Numbered from the stretch's first letter, positions 50,993 to 60,114 are shown. The stretch is DNA of 64,000 nucleotides from Pseudomonas sp. JUb42 (GCF_024807945.1 NZ_JANUFD010000009.1:186001-250000), one strand, 5' to 3'. Made by a program: numbers and translations. Notes: generated by a model from the sequence alone, not told the origin.

Positions 50993-53900
50993 TCAAATAC
51001 GTTCCATTTTCGGCAACCACACGCGAATCAGCGAGAACAGTCGGTCAAGGTCGATGGGCTTGGCCAGGTAATCGTTGGAACCGGCCTGCAGGCAGCGCTC
51101 CTGGTCGTCCTTCATGGCTTTGGCCGTGACCGCGATAATCGGCAGTTTGCGCCAGCGTGGATCCTTGCGGATTTCGATGGTCGCTTCGTAGCCATCCATC
51201 TCCGGCATCATTACATCCATCAGCACCAGGTCGACGTCTTCGACTTCATTGAGCTTGGCGATGGCTTCGATACCGTTGCGCGCAATCTCGATCACTGCGC
51301 CCTTATGCTCCAGGGCGCTGGTCAGGGCGAAGATATTGCGCACGTCGTCGTCCACCACGAGGATCTTGCGACCCTCGAAGACCTTGTCGCGGCTGCGCGC
51401 AGTCTTGAGCATCTTTTGCCGCTCGTTGGACAGTTGCGACTCGACCTTGTGCAGGAACAGCGTCACCTCATCGAGCAGCCGCTCCGGAGAACGTGCGCCC
51501 TTGATGATGATCGAGCGCGAGTACTTGAGCAGCTCGGCTTCTTCGTCGCGGGTCAGATTGCGCCCGGTGTAGACGATGACCGGCGGGAACGAGCAGATGT
51601 CCTCGGTGGACATGCGCTTGAGCAGGTCATTGCCGAGCATGTCCGGCAACTTCAGGTCGATGATCATGCAGTCGTAGATGTTGTCACGCAGCAGGTCCAG
51701 AGCATCCTGGGCAAAGCCTACGGCGGTGATTTCGATGTCATCGTCGCCGATCAGGCGGGCAATGCTGTCGCGCTGCAAAGCGTCATCTTCCACCAACAGA
51801 ACGCGCTTGACCTTCTGGGTCAGCTTGGCTTCCAGCTTGGCAAAGACATCCTTGAGCTCTTCACGAGTGGTCGGCTTGACCGCATAACCCACGGCGCCCA
51901 TATGCATCGCTGCTTCCTGACGGTCTTCCACCGAGATCACGTGCACCGGGATGTGCCGGGTCGGCGCGTACTCCTTGAGACGCTGCAGCACAGTCAGGCC
52001 GGAGTGATCAGGCAGGCGCATGTCCAGCAGGATGGCATCGGGCACAAACTGTGCGGCCAAATCAAAGCCGTGGTCCGCCGCGTGGGCGACCAGGCAGTAG
52101 TAACCCAGCTCATGGGCCAGATCGAAGAGGATCCGCGCAAAACCGGGCTCATCTTCGATCACCAGAATGCAGCGCTTGTTGAACGGCGCCTTGTCCCGGT
52201 CATCGATAAAGGTCGGCACCACCAGTTGGGGAGGCGGTGCTACAGGCGCGGGCTGAACAGGCATGGCAAAGGCTTGAGGCAATGGCGTAACGGGCGAAGC
52301 GACCACGACCCCTTCCTGCCCTGCCACCTGAGGTACCGGCTCGACGTACTGCTCCGGCAGGACCAGGGTGAAGATACTGCCCTGCCCCGGCGCACTGGTG
52401 ACGCTGATGGAGCCGCCCAACAGACCGGCCAGATCCCGGGAGATCGACAGGCCCAGACCGGTGCCGCCGTAACGGCGGTTGGTGGTGCCGTCAGCCTGGC
52501 GGAAGGCTTCGAAGATGCTTTGCTGCTGATCCTCGGCGATACCGATACCCGAATCGCGCACGATAAAGGCGATGCCGGCGTTAGGCTGACGCGACACGGT
52601 CATGCTCACGGCGCCGCTTTCGGTGAACTTGACCGCATTGGACAGCAGGTTCTTGAGGATCTGCTCCAGGCGCTGGCGGTCGGTGTACAGCATGGTCGGC
52701 GCACCAGCCTGCACCTCCACCTGGAAGTCCAGCTTCTTCTCGGTCGCCAGAGGCTGGAACATATTGCGCAGCCCCTCGACCAACCGCATGACGCTGCTGT
52801 TTTCCGGGCGCATCTCCAGCTTGCCGGCTTCGACCTTGGAAATGTCGAGAATGTCGTTGATCAGGTGCAGCAGATCGTTGCCCGCCGAATAGATCGACTC
52901 GGCAAACTTCACCTGTTCTGCGGTGAGGTTTTCCGTCGGGTTTTCCGCCAACAGCTTGGCCAGAATCAGCGAGCTGTTGAGCGGCGTACGCAACTCGTGG
53001 GACATGTTCGCGAGGAATTCGGACTTGTACTTGCTCGAACGCTGCAACTCTTCGGCGCGGGCTTCCAGCTCGATCTGGGCAATGTGCAACTCTTCGTTGT
53101 TACGGTCCAGGGCATCGCGCTGATCGGCAAGAGCCTGGCCCTGTTCGGCCAATTGCTCATTGGTGGTCTCCAGCTCGGCCTGCTGGGTTTCCAGGTGGAC
53201 CTGGGACTCCTTGAGAATCCGCGACTGTTCTTCCAGTTCTTCGTTGGCAGTACGCAGCTCTTCCTGCTGGACCTGCAACTCTTCGTTGAGCTGTTGGGTC
53301 TCGGCCAGCACTTCCTGCAGGCGCTGGCGATAACGCGCGGCTTCCAGGGAGGTACCGACGTTATTGGCAATGATCTCGAGGAACTCGATATCTCGCTCGG
53401 TCAGGTCGCGCAGGAAACCCAGTTCGATCACGCCGTTGACCTGATCGTCATTGTGGGTCGGCACCACGACCACATTACGCGGCACACCCTCGCCGAGGCC
53501 GGAGCTGACCTTGAAATAGTTGCTCGGCACATCCGCCAAGGTAATGGTCTTGTTCTGCTGCGCCACCTGGCCGACGATGCCTTCGTCGCCAAACAGCGAC
53601 TGATCCTGCTGCTCCTGCTCGCGCGAGAAGCCGTAGGACGCGATGCGCTTGAGGCCGCCGTGTTCCTGGCGCACATAGACCGCTGCGACTACGGTACCCA
53701 GGTAGCTGGCAAAGAATTGCAGAACATTACGCCCGACATTGTTCAGGGTCAGCTGGCCGAGCATCTGCTCGGCCAGCTCGCTCTGCCCATTGCGCAGCCA
53801 CGCCACTTTTTGCAGGCGCTCGCCGTCGAGCTCCTGACGACGCAGGTTTTCGCCGTAGGTGGTGGACAATTGCAGCATATCGCGGCGACCGACCCAAGCC

Positions 53901-54505
53901 AGGATGCCGCTGACGCTGAGCACGAAAACCAGGTACAGGGTGACAAGAAAGATAGTCGTGCGCGTCACGTCGGCGTTGCGATTCAGGCGCAGCTGCTGCT
54001 CCATGGCCACCGCATCGTCGTATTCGGTGCGGATTTCATCCGTCAGGCGCTTGCCGCGCCCGGCCTGAATCGCCGAAGCATAATCACCGTTCTGGCGACG
54101 CAGGGTGATCATTTCCTGGGCGAAATCGTTCCAGTCGTTCTGCAGGGCAAGAATGCGACGGAAGCGATCGGACTGGGTCGGGTTATCCGCAACCAGGTCC
54201 TGCAGGCCCTTGAGCACGGCACGCACGCCGGGCTTGGCGACTTCGTAAGGATCAAGGAAGTGCTCATCGCCGGTGAGCAGGAAGCCGCGCATGCCGGTTT
54301 CCATGTCCACGGACAGCTTCAGCGACCGATTGACGTTATTGATCACCCGGTCGGTATGCTCGACCCACTGGATCACCGAAAGCAGGTAAGTGATCAGGAC
54401 AACGAAAAACACGCCGCTGAGCACGCCGACTGCCAAGGGCAGGCCAACGTTGCGACTCAGGAGTTTGCGAAAGCGTTGTTCATCGACAATCGACGGTTGA
54501 ATCAT
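50993..54505 (-). CDS. Large sensor kinase CHASE3-GAF-HisKA-HATPase-REC-REC-REC
   Basis: 1170 residues. Membrane helix 21-45, periplasmic CHASE3 (about 47-182, with METGMRGFLLTGDEHFL), helix 184-206, GAF (about 245-400), a long coiled coil (about 405-500), HisKA with LANMSHELRTPLNSS, HATPase with NLLSNAVKFT, DSGIGIAE and GGTGLGLSISRDLAGLLGG, then three receivers with phospho-Asp in AILLDMRLPDHSG, CMIIDLKLPDMLG and LVLMDVMMPEMDG. All are intact. Such proteins head CheB/CheR-containing stress phosphorelays in proteobacteria. It heads the operon of the CheR, CheB and REC-kinase genes; a divergent 267-bp region separates it from a receiver gene. Confidence 0.94.
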   Translation of the reverse strand: MIQPSIVDEQRFRKLLSRNVGLPLAVGVLSGVFFVVLITYLLSVIQWVEHTDRVINNVNRSLKLSVDMETGMRGFLLTGDEHFLDPYEVAKPGVRAVLKGLQDLVADNPTQSDRFRRILALQNDWNDFAQEMITLRRQNGDYASAIQAGRGKRLTDEIRTEYDDAVAMEQQLRLNRNADVTRTTIFLVTLYLVFVLSVSGILAWVGRRDMLQLSTTYGENLRRQELDGERLQKVAWLRNGQSELAEQMLGQLTLNNVGRNVLQFFASYLGTVVAAVYVRQEHGGLKRIASYGFSREQEQQDQSLFGDEGIVGQVAQQNKTITLADVPSNYFKVSSGLGEGVPRNVVVVPTHNDDQVNGVIELGFLRDLTERDIEFLEIIANNVGTSLEAARYRQRLQEVLAETQQLNEELQVQQEELRTANEELEEQSRILKESQVHLETQQAELETTNEQLAEQGQALADQRDALDRNNEELHIAQIELEARAEELQRSSKYKSEFLANMSHELRTPLNSSLILAKLLAENPTENLTAEQVKFAESIYSAGNDLLHLINDILDISKVEAGKLEMRPENSSVMRLVEGLRNMFQPLATEKKLDFQVEVQAGAPTMLYTDRQRLEQILKNLLSNAVKFTESGAVSMTVSRQPNAGIAFIVRDSGIGIAEDQQQSIFEAFRQADGTTNRRYGGTGLGLSISRDLAGLLGGSISVTSAPGQGSIFTLVLPEQYVEPVPQVAGQEGVVVASPVTPLPQAFAMPVQPAPVAPPPQLVVPTFIDDRDKAPFNKRCILVIEDEPGFARILFDLAHELGYYCLVAHAADHGFDLAAQFVPDAILLDMRLPDHSGLTVLQRLKEYAPTRHIPVHVISVEDRQEAAMHMGAVGYAVKPTTREELKDVFAKLEAKLTQKVKRVLLVEDDALQRDSIARLIGDDDIEITAVGFAQDALDLLRDNIYDCMIIDLKLPDMLGNDLLKRMSTEDICSFPPVIVYTGRNLTRDEEAELLKYSRSIIIKGARSPERLLDEVTLFLHKVESQLSNERQKMLKTARSRDKVFEGRKILVVDDDVRNIFALTSALEHKGAVIEIARNGIEAIAKLNEVEDVDLVLMDVMMPEMDGYEATIEIRKDPRWRKLPIIAVTAKAMKDDQERCLQAGSNDYLAKPIDLDRLFSLIRVWLPKMERI

Positions 54506-54772
54506 GAGAATTCCCAGGCGATTACATCAAGGCGATGGAGTTTGCCGTAAACTCTAGAATAAGGCTCTGATTTCTGACACATCAGATTGAAATTTCAGAC
54601 ATAAAATTCGCGGTTTCGCAGATAAGCAAGCGTCTTTTGCTGTTTCAAGGCGAAAAAGCCTTTCATTTAGATCTGTCGTTTCGATGATCCGGAACTTTCT
54701 TCGGGATTTACCTCACTGAATCGAGTCTGTCGCATCTTTACCCCATCACTGTTTTGCTCAAGGGAGTTCCCC

Positions 54773-55135
54773 ATGCCTGCCACCGCCAGCACGATCCTAG
54801 TGGTCGAAGACGACGCCATCGTTCGCATGCTGATCGTCGACGTCCTCGAAGAGCTGGAATATCAAGTGCTGGAAGCAGAGGACAGTGATGCCGCCCTGGC
54901 TCAACTGGAGAAGCCGGAACAGGCTATCCATCTGTTGATGACTGATCATGGCCTGCCCGGCATGACGGGCAGCGAACTGGCCAGCAAAGCCCTGGAATTG
55001 CGCCCCGGCCTGCACGTACTGATTGCCAGCGGCTACGGCAATAATATTATCGATATGCACCCGAGCGCCCATTCTCTGGGCAAGCCGTTCTCCATCGATC
55101 AACTGCGCGACAAAGTGAAAGAAATTCTTGGCTAA
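54773..55135 (+). CDS. Stand-alone receiver (response regulator), coupled to a glycosyltransferase
   Basis: 120 residues: VEDDA pair at 11-15, phospho-Asp58 in LLMTDHGLPGM, Lys in SLGKPFSIDQL. Single CheY-like domain. AAGGGAG lies before the ATG. The last 8 bp overlap the TTG start of the following glycosyltransferase gene, so the two are co-translated. Probably a target of the divergent large kinase. Confidence 0.93.
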   Translation: MPATASTILVVEDDAIVRMLIVDVLEELEYQVLEAEDSDAALAQLEKPEQAIHLLMTDHGLPGMTGSELASKALELRPGLHVLIASGYGNNIIDMHPSAHSLGKPFSIDQLRDKVKEILG

Positions 55136-56447
55136 CGATCAATCGCCGCACCCCGTTTCAGCTGCGCAGACCAAGCTCCTGATCATCGGTTACGTCTGGC
55201 CCGAGCCGCGCTCGTCGGCTGCCAGCGGCCATGTCATGCAATTGATCCAGTGCTTCCTGGAACAGGGCTGGGACATCACCTTCGCCAGCCCGGCCACCGA
55301 AGGCGAGCATCGCGCTGATCTCGCCGGACTGGGTATCCGCGAAACCCATATCGAACTCAATAACAGCAGTTTCGACGTATTTATCGGCAAACTGCAGCCC
55401 GATATCGTCCTGTTCGACCAGTTCATGATCGAGGAGCAATTCGGCTGGCGAGTGGAAAAACATTGCCCCCAGGCGTTGCGCATCCTTGAAACATCGGACT
55501 TGCAGAGCCTGCGCCACGGCCGTCATCAGCAGCTCAAGGATTACCTGAACAATCAGGGCCAGGGTGATGAACTCGACGCATTCTTCGCACAATCCGAGAC
55601 CGGTATCTTCGAGGCCATGGCTGACGGCGACCTGGCACAGCGGGAGATCGCCGCGTTGTACCGCTGCGATCTCAACCTGATGACCTCCGACGTCGAGATA
55701 CGCCTGCTCAAGGAGCGCTTCGGCCTGCCGGATCAGCTTCTGCACTGGTGTCCGCTGATGCTGGCGGACGTCCACCCGGGAAATCCCCGGTCTTTTACCG
55801 AGCGGGCAAATTTCCTCAGCATCGGCAACTTTCGCCATGCGCCGAACTGGGACGCCGTGCTCTGGCTCAAGAGCGCCATCTGGCCGCTGATCCGCCAGCA
55901 ACTGCCCGGCGCCCAGTTACATATCTACGGCGCCTATACCCCGCCCAAGGCCACGGCGCTGCATAACGCCAGCCAGGGTTTTCATATCAAGAACTGGGCC
56001 GAAGATGCCTTGCAGGTCATGGCGGCCGCGCGGGTCTGCCTGGCGCCGCTGCGCTTCGGTGCGGGGATAAAGGGCAAGATCGTCGACGCCATGACCTGCG
56101 GCACGCCCAATGTCACGACCAACATCGGTGCCGAAGCCATGAACGGCGACCTGCCCTGGCCCGGCCTGATCGCCAATAGCGCCCAGGGCATTGCCGACGC
56201 TGCCGTACGCCTGTATCAGGATGAAGCCCTGTGGAATCAGGCCCAGGCCAACGGCTGGCAGGTCCTGGCTGCGCGCTACCGGTACCGTCAGCACTGCGCC
56301 AGCCTGATCGAGCGTATCGCCGACTGCCGCCAGCACCTGACGCAACGACGCACGGCCAACTTCATCGGCAGCATGCTGCGCCACCACCAGCACAAAAGTA
56401 CCCAGTACATGGCGCAGTGGATCGAGGCGAAGAATCGGTTAGCCTGA
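55128..56447 (+). CDS. Glycosyltransferase, GT-B fold
   Basis: 439 residues from TTG 55128; no upstream ATG is possible and the next in-frame Met is at about residue 37. N-terminal Rossmann half: LLIIGYVWPEPRSSAASGHVMQLIQCFLEQGWDITF. C-terminal half shows FLSIGNFRHAPNWDAVLWLKSAIWPLIRQQLPGAQLHIYG, and the nucleotide-sugar-binding segment LAPLRFGAGIKGKIVDAMTCGTPNVTTNIGAEAM, typical of family-4-like GTs. No membrane segment. The substrate is unknown; coupling to a receiver gene suggests that the envelope or exopolysaccharide is controlled by the sensor kinase across the intergenic region. Confidence 0.9.
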   Translation: MANDQSPHPVSAAQTKLLIIGYVWPEPRSSAASGHVMQLIQCFLEQGWDITFASPATEGEHRADLAGLGIRETHIELNNSSFDVFIGKLQPDIVLFDQFMIEEQFGWRVEKHCPQALRILETSDLQSLRHGRHQQLKDYLNNQGQGDELDAFFAQSETGIFEAMADGDLAQREIAALYRCDLNLMTSDVEIRLLKERFGLPDQLLHWCPLMLADVHPGNPRSFTERANFLSIGNFRHAPNWDAVLWLKSAIWPLIRQQLPGAQLHIYGAYTPPKATALHNASQGFHIKNWAEDALQVMAAARVCLAPLRFGAGIKGKIVDAMTCGTPNVTTNIGAEAMNGDLPWPGLIANSAQGIADAAVRLYQDEALWNQAQANGWQVLAARYRYRQHCASLIERIADCRQHLTQRRTANFIGSMLRHHQHKSTQYMAQWIEAKNRLA

Positions 56448-56462
56448 ACCTGCGCATACCTT

Positions 56463-56549
56463 GTTGGAGCCGGGCTTGGCCGCGAAGGCCGCAGCCCGGC
56501 GTGTCTGATTCACTCCATCCCCCTTTCGCGGGCAAGCCTCGCTCCAACG
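56463..56549. repeat. REP/REPIN palindrome pair (GGAGCCGGGCTTGG... family)
   Basis: GTTGGAGCCGGGCTTGGCCG at 56463 and CGCGGGCAAGCCTCGCTCCA ending at 56546. Similar to 41273-41361. Confidence 0.75.
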
Positions 56550-56636
56550 AGCCAGTCATTTGAAGCAAATTGATGCCTGCGCAGAAAAAATCATGCACAT
56601 TAAGCGCCTTGACCATTCCGACTACCCGGTCACGCC

Positions 56637-57542
56637 ATGACAAAAACAACAAGAGTCACCGACCCATCCTATGAATTGATGGACGACCACAACGGCCTGT
56701 CGATCATTTACCGCGAGCACGGTTTCCCCTGCCCGCTGGTGCGCTGGCACTTCCACAAGGAGTATGAGCTGCACCTGATCGTCGCCAGTTCCGGCAAAGT
56801 GTTTGTCGGCGACTACATCGGCAACTTCTACCCCCAGACCCTGTTTCTTACCGGCCCCAATCTGCCTCATAACTGGATCAGCCAGGTCGAGGAAGACGAA
56901 GTCGTGCCCAAGCGCGACATGCTGGTGAACTTCACCGATGAGCTGCTGGAAAGCGGCATTCAGGTCTTTACCGAGCTGCGCACCCTGGCGCCGCTGCTGG
57001 AGCGGGCGCAATACGGTGTCGAGTTCCGCTGCCCGCGCACCATTGCCCAGGCCGCCCGGCTGATGCAGAAGATTGCCGATACCAAGGGCATTACGCGCCT
57101 GGGGCATTTCCTGATCCTGCTGGAGTTGCTCGCCGCCAGCGATGACTATCAGCTGCTGTCCGGCACCAAGGCGCCGCAGATGGCCGACGAGCACAGCATC
57201 GACCGCACCAACCGCGCGGTGGATTACATCTTTACCCACTACGCCCGGGAACTGCCTCTCGAAGAAGTAGCCAGCTACCTGGGCATGAAGCCGACCTATT
57301 TCTCTCGCGTATTCAAACAGGCCACCGGGCGCAGCTTCGTCGAGTTCGTCAATCGCCTGCGGGTCAGCAAGTCCTGTGAGCTGCTGGCCGACGGCGACCG
57401 ACCGGTTACCGACGTGTGCTTTGAGTCGGGCTTCAACAATATTTCCAACTTCAACCGCCGCTTCCAGCAGCTCAAGGGCATGACGCCTTCGCACTATCGG
57501 CGCCTGGCCGTTCAGCGCCTGACCGAACAAAACCTGTACTGA
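56637..57542 (+). CDS. mtlR: AraC-family activator of the mannitol operon
   Basis: 301 residues. N-terminal cupin-like ligand domain (GLSIIYREHGFPCPLVRWHFHKEYELHLIV, with FLTGPNLPHNW), C-terminal AraC domain: LEEVASYLGMKPTYFSRVFKQATGRSFVEFVNRLRV and VTDVCFESGFNNISNFNRRFQQLKGMTPSHYRRL. Position immediately upstream of the mtlE operon and on the same strand matches MtlR of P. fluorescens, which activates the operon in the presence of mannitol, sorbitol or arabitol. The symbol relies on this synteny and fits the fold. Confidence 0.93.
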   Translation: MTKTTRVTDPSYELMDDHNGLSIIYREHGFPCPLVRWHFHKEYELHLIVASSGKVFVGDYIGNFYPQTLFLTGPNLPHNWISQVEEDEVVPKRDMLVNFTDELLESGIQVFTELRTLAPLLERAQYGVEFRCPRTIAQAARLMQKIADTKGITRLGHFLILLELLAASDDYQLLSGTKAPQMADEHSIDRTNRAVDYIFTHYARELPLEEVASYLGMKPTYFSRVFKQATGRSFVEFVNRLRVSKSCELLADGDRPVTDVCFESGFNNISNFNRRFQQLKGMTPSHYRRLAVQRLTEQNLY

Positions 57543-57629
57543 TTCTCTCCTCTCTCATCCTGCTGAACTACGCTGAATCTGCGCCGAACCTTGTTCGAGC
57601 GCAGTTGTCTCGTATCAGGCACTTCTTCA

Positions 57630-57657
57630 GCAGTGCAAAATAGTATCGGTTGCAGTG
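57630..57657 (+). promoter_or_regulatory. Direct GCAGTG repeats, candidate MtlR half-sites
   Basis: GCAGTG at 57630-57635 and 57652-57657, 22 bp apart (two helical turns), with GCAGTT at 57601-57606. The second copy ends 11 bp before the -35 element. AraC-type activators bind tandem half-sites next to or overlapping -35. Candidate only. Confidence 0.5.
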
Positions 57658-57668
57658 TGCCGCAGGAT

Positions 57669-57697
57669 TTGTCTTGGCGGCGCCGGACCGCTGTAAT
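57669..57697 (+). promoter_or_regulatory. Promoter of mtlE
   Basis: TTGTCT (57669-57674), 17-bp spacer, TGTAAT (57692-57697); -10 matches five of six sigma-70 consensus bases, -35 four. Transcription would start near 57704, giving a leader of about 78 nt that contains the CA motif. The weak -35 fits activator dependence. Confidence 0.55.
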
Positions 57698-57732
57698 CAG
57701 TACTCATCTTCCTGCCCTCCGGAAGATACAAA

Positions 57733-57740
57733 AACAATAA
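57733..57740 (+). promoter_or_regulatory. Crc/Hfq-type CA motif in mtlE leader
   Basis: AACAATAA inside the predicted mtlE leader, 41 nt before the ATG. Exact AANAANAA match. Mannitol uptake is under Crc control in pseudomonads, as I recall it; site function is inferred. Confidence 0.5.
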
Positions 57741-57781
57741 CCGAGCTTCTGTAGCCCCCTGGCGCAGAAGAGGAGTGATCG

Positions 57782-59095
57782 ATGAAGACCTCAGCAAAAC
57801 TGCTACTTGCCGGTACCTGTCTGTCCATCAGCGCCATCGCCTCTGCGGGCGACGTCACCATCGCCACCGTCAACAACAGCGACATGATCCGCATGCAGAA
57901 GCTCTCGAAGACTTTCGAAGAGCAGCACCCGGACATCAAGCTCAAGTGGGTGGTCCTGGAAGAGAACGTTCTGCGCCAGCGCGTCACCACCGATATTGCC
58001 ACCAAGGGCGGCCAGTTCGACGTGCTGACCATCGGCATGTACGAAGCATCGCTGTGGGGCGCCAAGGGCTGGCTGAAGGAAATGAAGGACCTGCCAGCCA
58101 ATTATGCGCTGGATGACGTCTTCCCTTCCGTGCGTGACGGTCTGTCCGTCGACGGCAAACTGTTCGCTCTGCCGTTCTACGCCGAAAGCTCGATCACTTA
58201 CTATCGCAAGGACCTGTTCAAGGCCGCCGGCCTGACCATGCCGGAGCGCCCGACCTGGACCCAGATCGGCGAATTCGCCGACAAGCTCACCGACAAGTCC
58301 AAGGAACAGTACGGCCTGTGCCTGCGCGGCAAGCCGGGCTGGGGTGAGAACATGGCGCTGATCACCACCGTGGCCAATGCCTTCGGCGCCCGCTGGTTCG
58401 ACGAAAACTGGAAAGCCCAGTTCGACCAGCCTGAGTGGAAAAACGCGCTGAACTTCTACGTCAACGCCATGAAGAAAAACGGCCCGCCGGGCGCCTCCAG
58501 CAACGGCTTCAACGAAAACCTGGCGCTGTTCAACAGCGGCAAGTGCGCCATGTGGGTCGACGCCTCTGTGGCCGGTTCCTTCGTGACCGACAAATCCCAG
58601 AGCAAGGTCGCCGATAACGTCGGCTTCACCTACGCTCCGCACGAAGTCACCGACAAAGGCTCGGCCTGGTTGTACTCGTGGGCCCTGGGCATTCCGGCGA
58701 GCGCGAAGAACAGCAAAGACGCCCAGGCGTTCACCGAGTGGGCGACATCAAAAGAGTACGCAGCGCTGGTTGCCGAGAAAGACGGCGTCGCCAACGTACC
58801 GCCAGGCACTCGCGCATCGACCTATAACGATGCTTATGCCAAGGCAGCGCCGTTCTCCACCATTACCCTGGAATCGCTCAAAGCAGTGACGCCTAAAGCA
58901 CCGACCCTCAAGCCGGTTCCTTATGTCGGCATCCAGTTGGTGACCATCCCTGAGTTCCAGTCCATCGGCACTGCAGTCGGCCAACAGTTCGCTGCGGCCC
59001 TGACCGGTCAGAGCACGGTCGATGCCGCCCTGGCCGCCGCGCAAACGGCTACCGAGCGCGATATGAAGCGGGCCGGTTACCCGAAAAAGAACTAG
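57782..59095 (+). CDS. mtlE: Mannitol/polyol ABC transporter substrate-binding protein
   Basis: 437 residues with a Sec signal peptide MKTSAKLLLAGTCLSISAIASA. Extracellular solute-binding protein family 1: VTIATVNNSDMIRMQKLSKTFEEQHPDI, FDVLTIGMYEASLWGAKGWL, ALPFYAESSITYYRKDLF and GKCAMWVDASVAGSFV. It captures mannitol, sorbitol and related polyols in the periplasm. It is followed by a strong intercistronic hairpin before the permease genes, which would help keep the binding protein more abundant than the other subunits. Confidence 0.95.
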   Translation: MKTSAKLLLAGTCLSISAIASAGDVTIATVNNSDMIRMQKLSKTFEEQHPDIKLKWVVLEENVLRQRVTTDIATKGGQFDVLTIGMYEASLWGAKGWLKEMKDLPANYALDDVFPSVRDGLSVDGKLFALPFYAESSITYYRKDLFKAAGLTMPERPTWTQIGEFADKLTDKSKEQYGLCLRGKPGWGENMALITTVANAFGARWFDENWKAQFDQPEWKNALNFYVNAMKKNGPPGASSNGFNENLALFNSGKCAMWVDASVAGSFVTDKSQSKVADNVGFTYAPHEVTDKGSAWLYSWALGIPASAKNSKDAQAFTEWATSKEYAALVAEKDGVANVPPGTRASTYNDAYAKAAPFSTITLESLKAVTPKAPTLKPVPYVGIQLVTIPEFQSIGTAVGQQFAAALTGQSTVDAALAAAQTATERDMKRAGYPKKN

Positions 59096-59117
59096 TCAGC
59101 CCTGACAGTCCTTTGAT

Positions 59118-59143
59118 GTCAGGACGCGCCTGCGCGTCCTGAC
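59118..59143. terminator. Intercistronic hairpin between mtlE and mtlF
   Basis: GTCAGGACGCG and CGCGTCCTGAC (11 bp, perfect) around CCTG, in the 75-bp gap. No T run follows, so it is more likely an mRNA-stabilising or partial-attenuation hairpin than a full terminator. This layout after a binding-protein gene resembles malE-malF. Confidence 0.7.
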
Positions 59144-59170
59144 CGTTCCTGCATCACCCCGGAGTCACCC

Positions 59171-60103
59171 ATGAATACCTCGACCCTCTCCCCCGCCAAG
59201 CAGTCCGCCAGCGCCACACCGCCGGGCAAAGGCCGCCTGAGCAAACCCGGCTGGTTCCTGGTCAGCCCCTCGGTCCTGTTGCTGCTGGTATGGATGATCG
59301 TGCCACTGGGCATGACCATCTATTTCTCACTGATTCGCTACAACCTGCTCAACCCCGGCGAAAACGAATTCATCGGTCTTGAGAACTTCGAGTTCTTCGT
59401 TACCGACAGCGGCTTTATCCCCGGTGCCCTGAACACGCTGCTGCTGGTTGGCAGTGTGCTGGCCATCAGCGTGATCCTCGGCGTGTTGATTTCCGCCCTG
59501 CTCGAAGCCAGTGAGTTCTTCGGCCGCAGCATCGTGCGCGTGCTGCTGATCTCGCCTTTTTTCATCATGCCCACGGTCAGCGCGCTGATCTGGAAGAACC
59601 TGATTTTCCATCCGGTGTCGGGCATCCTCGCCTGGGTATGGAAGCTGTTCGGCGCCCAGCCCATCGACTGGTTCGCCAACTACCCGATGCTGGCAATCAT
59701 CATCATCGTGTCGTGGCAGTGGCTGCCGTTCGCCATACTGATCCTGATGACCGCCATGCAGTCCCTGGACCAGGAACAGAAAGAAGCCGCACGCCTGGAC
59801 GGTGCCGGCCCCATCGCGATCTTCTGGCACCTGACCCTGCCGCACCTGGCCCGGCCGATTGCCGTGGTGGTCATGATCGAAACCATCTTCCTGCTGTCGG
59901 TGTTCGCCGAAATCTTCACCACCACCAACGGCGGTCCGGGCTTCGCCTCGACCAACCTGGCGTATCTGATCTACAACCAGGCGCTGCTGCAGTTCGACGT
60001 CGGCATGGCTTCGGCCGGTGGCCTGATTGCCGTGGTCATCGCCAATATTGCCGCCATCATCCTGATCCGGATGATCGGCAAAAACCTCACCGACAAGTCA
60101 TGA
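59171..60103 (+). CDS. mtlF: Mannitol ABC transporter permease
   Basis: 310 residues, about six membrane helices. N-terminal cytoplasmic lead, first helix near residue 37 (GWFLVSPSVLLLLVWMIVPLGMTIY), and the EAA loop QKEAARLDGAGPIAIFWHLTLPHL. MalF-like. It overlaps mtlG by a few bases (stop at 60101-60103). Confidence 0.95.
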   Translation: MNTSTLSPAKQSASATPPGKGRLSKPGWFLVSPSVLLLLVWMIVPLGMTIYFSLIRYNLLNPGENEFIGLENFEFFVTDSGFIPGALNTLLLVGSVLAISVILGVLISALLEASEFFGRSIVRVLLISPFFIMPTVSALIWKNLIFHPVSGILAWVWKLFGAQPIDWFANYPMLAIIIIVSWQWLPFAILILMTAMQSLDQEQKEAARLDGAGPIAIFWHLTLPHLARPIAVVVMIETIFLLSVFAEIFTTTNGGPGFASTNLAYLIYNQALLQFDVGMASAGGLIAVVIANIAAIILIRMIGKNLTDKS

Positions 60104-60114
60104 GGGCCCAACCG

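Noticed and set aside
51305..54550. 1081-codon open frame on the plus strand
   Set aside because: It is the antisense of the CHASE3-GAF kinase, whose domains read perfectly on the minus strand; the open antisense frame follows from GC-rich codon use.
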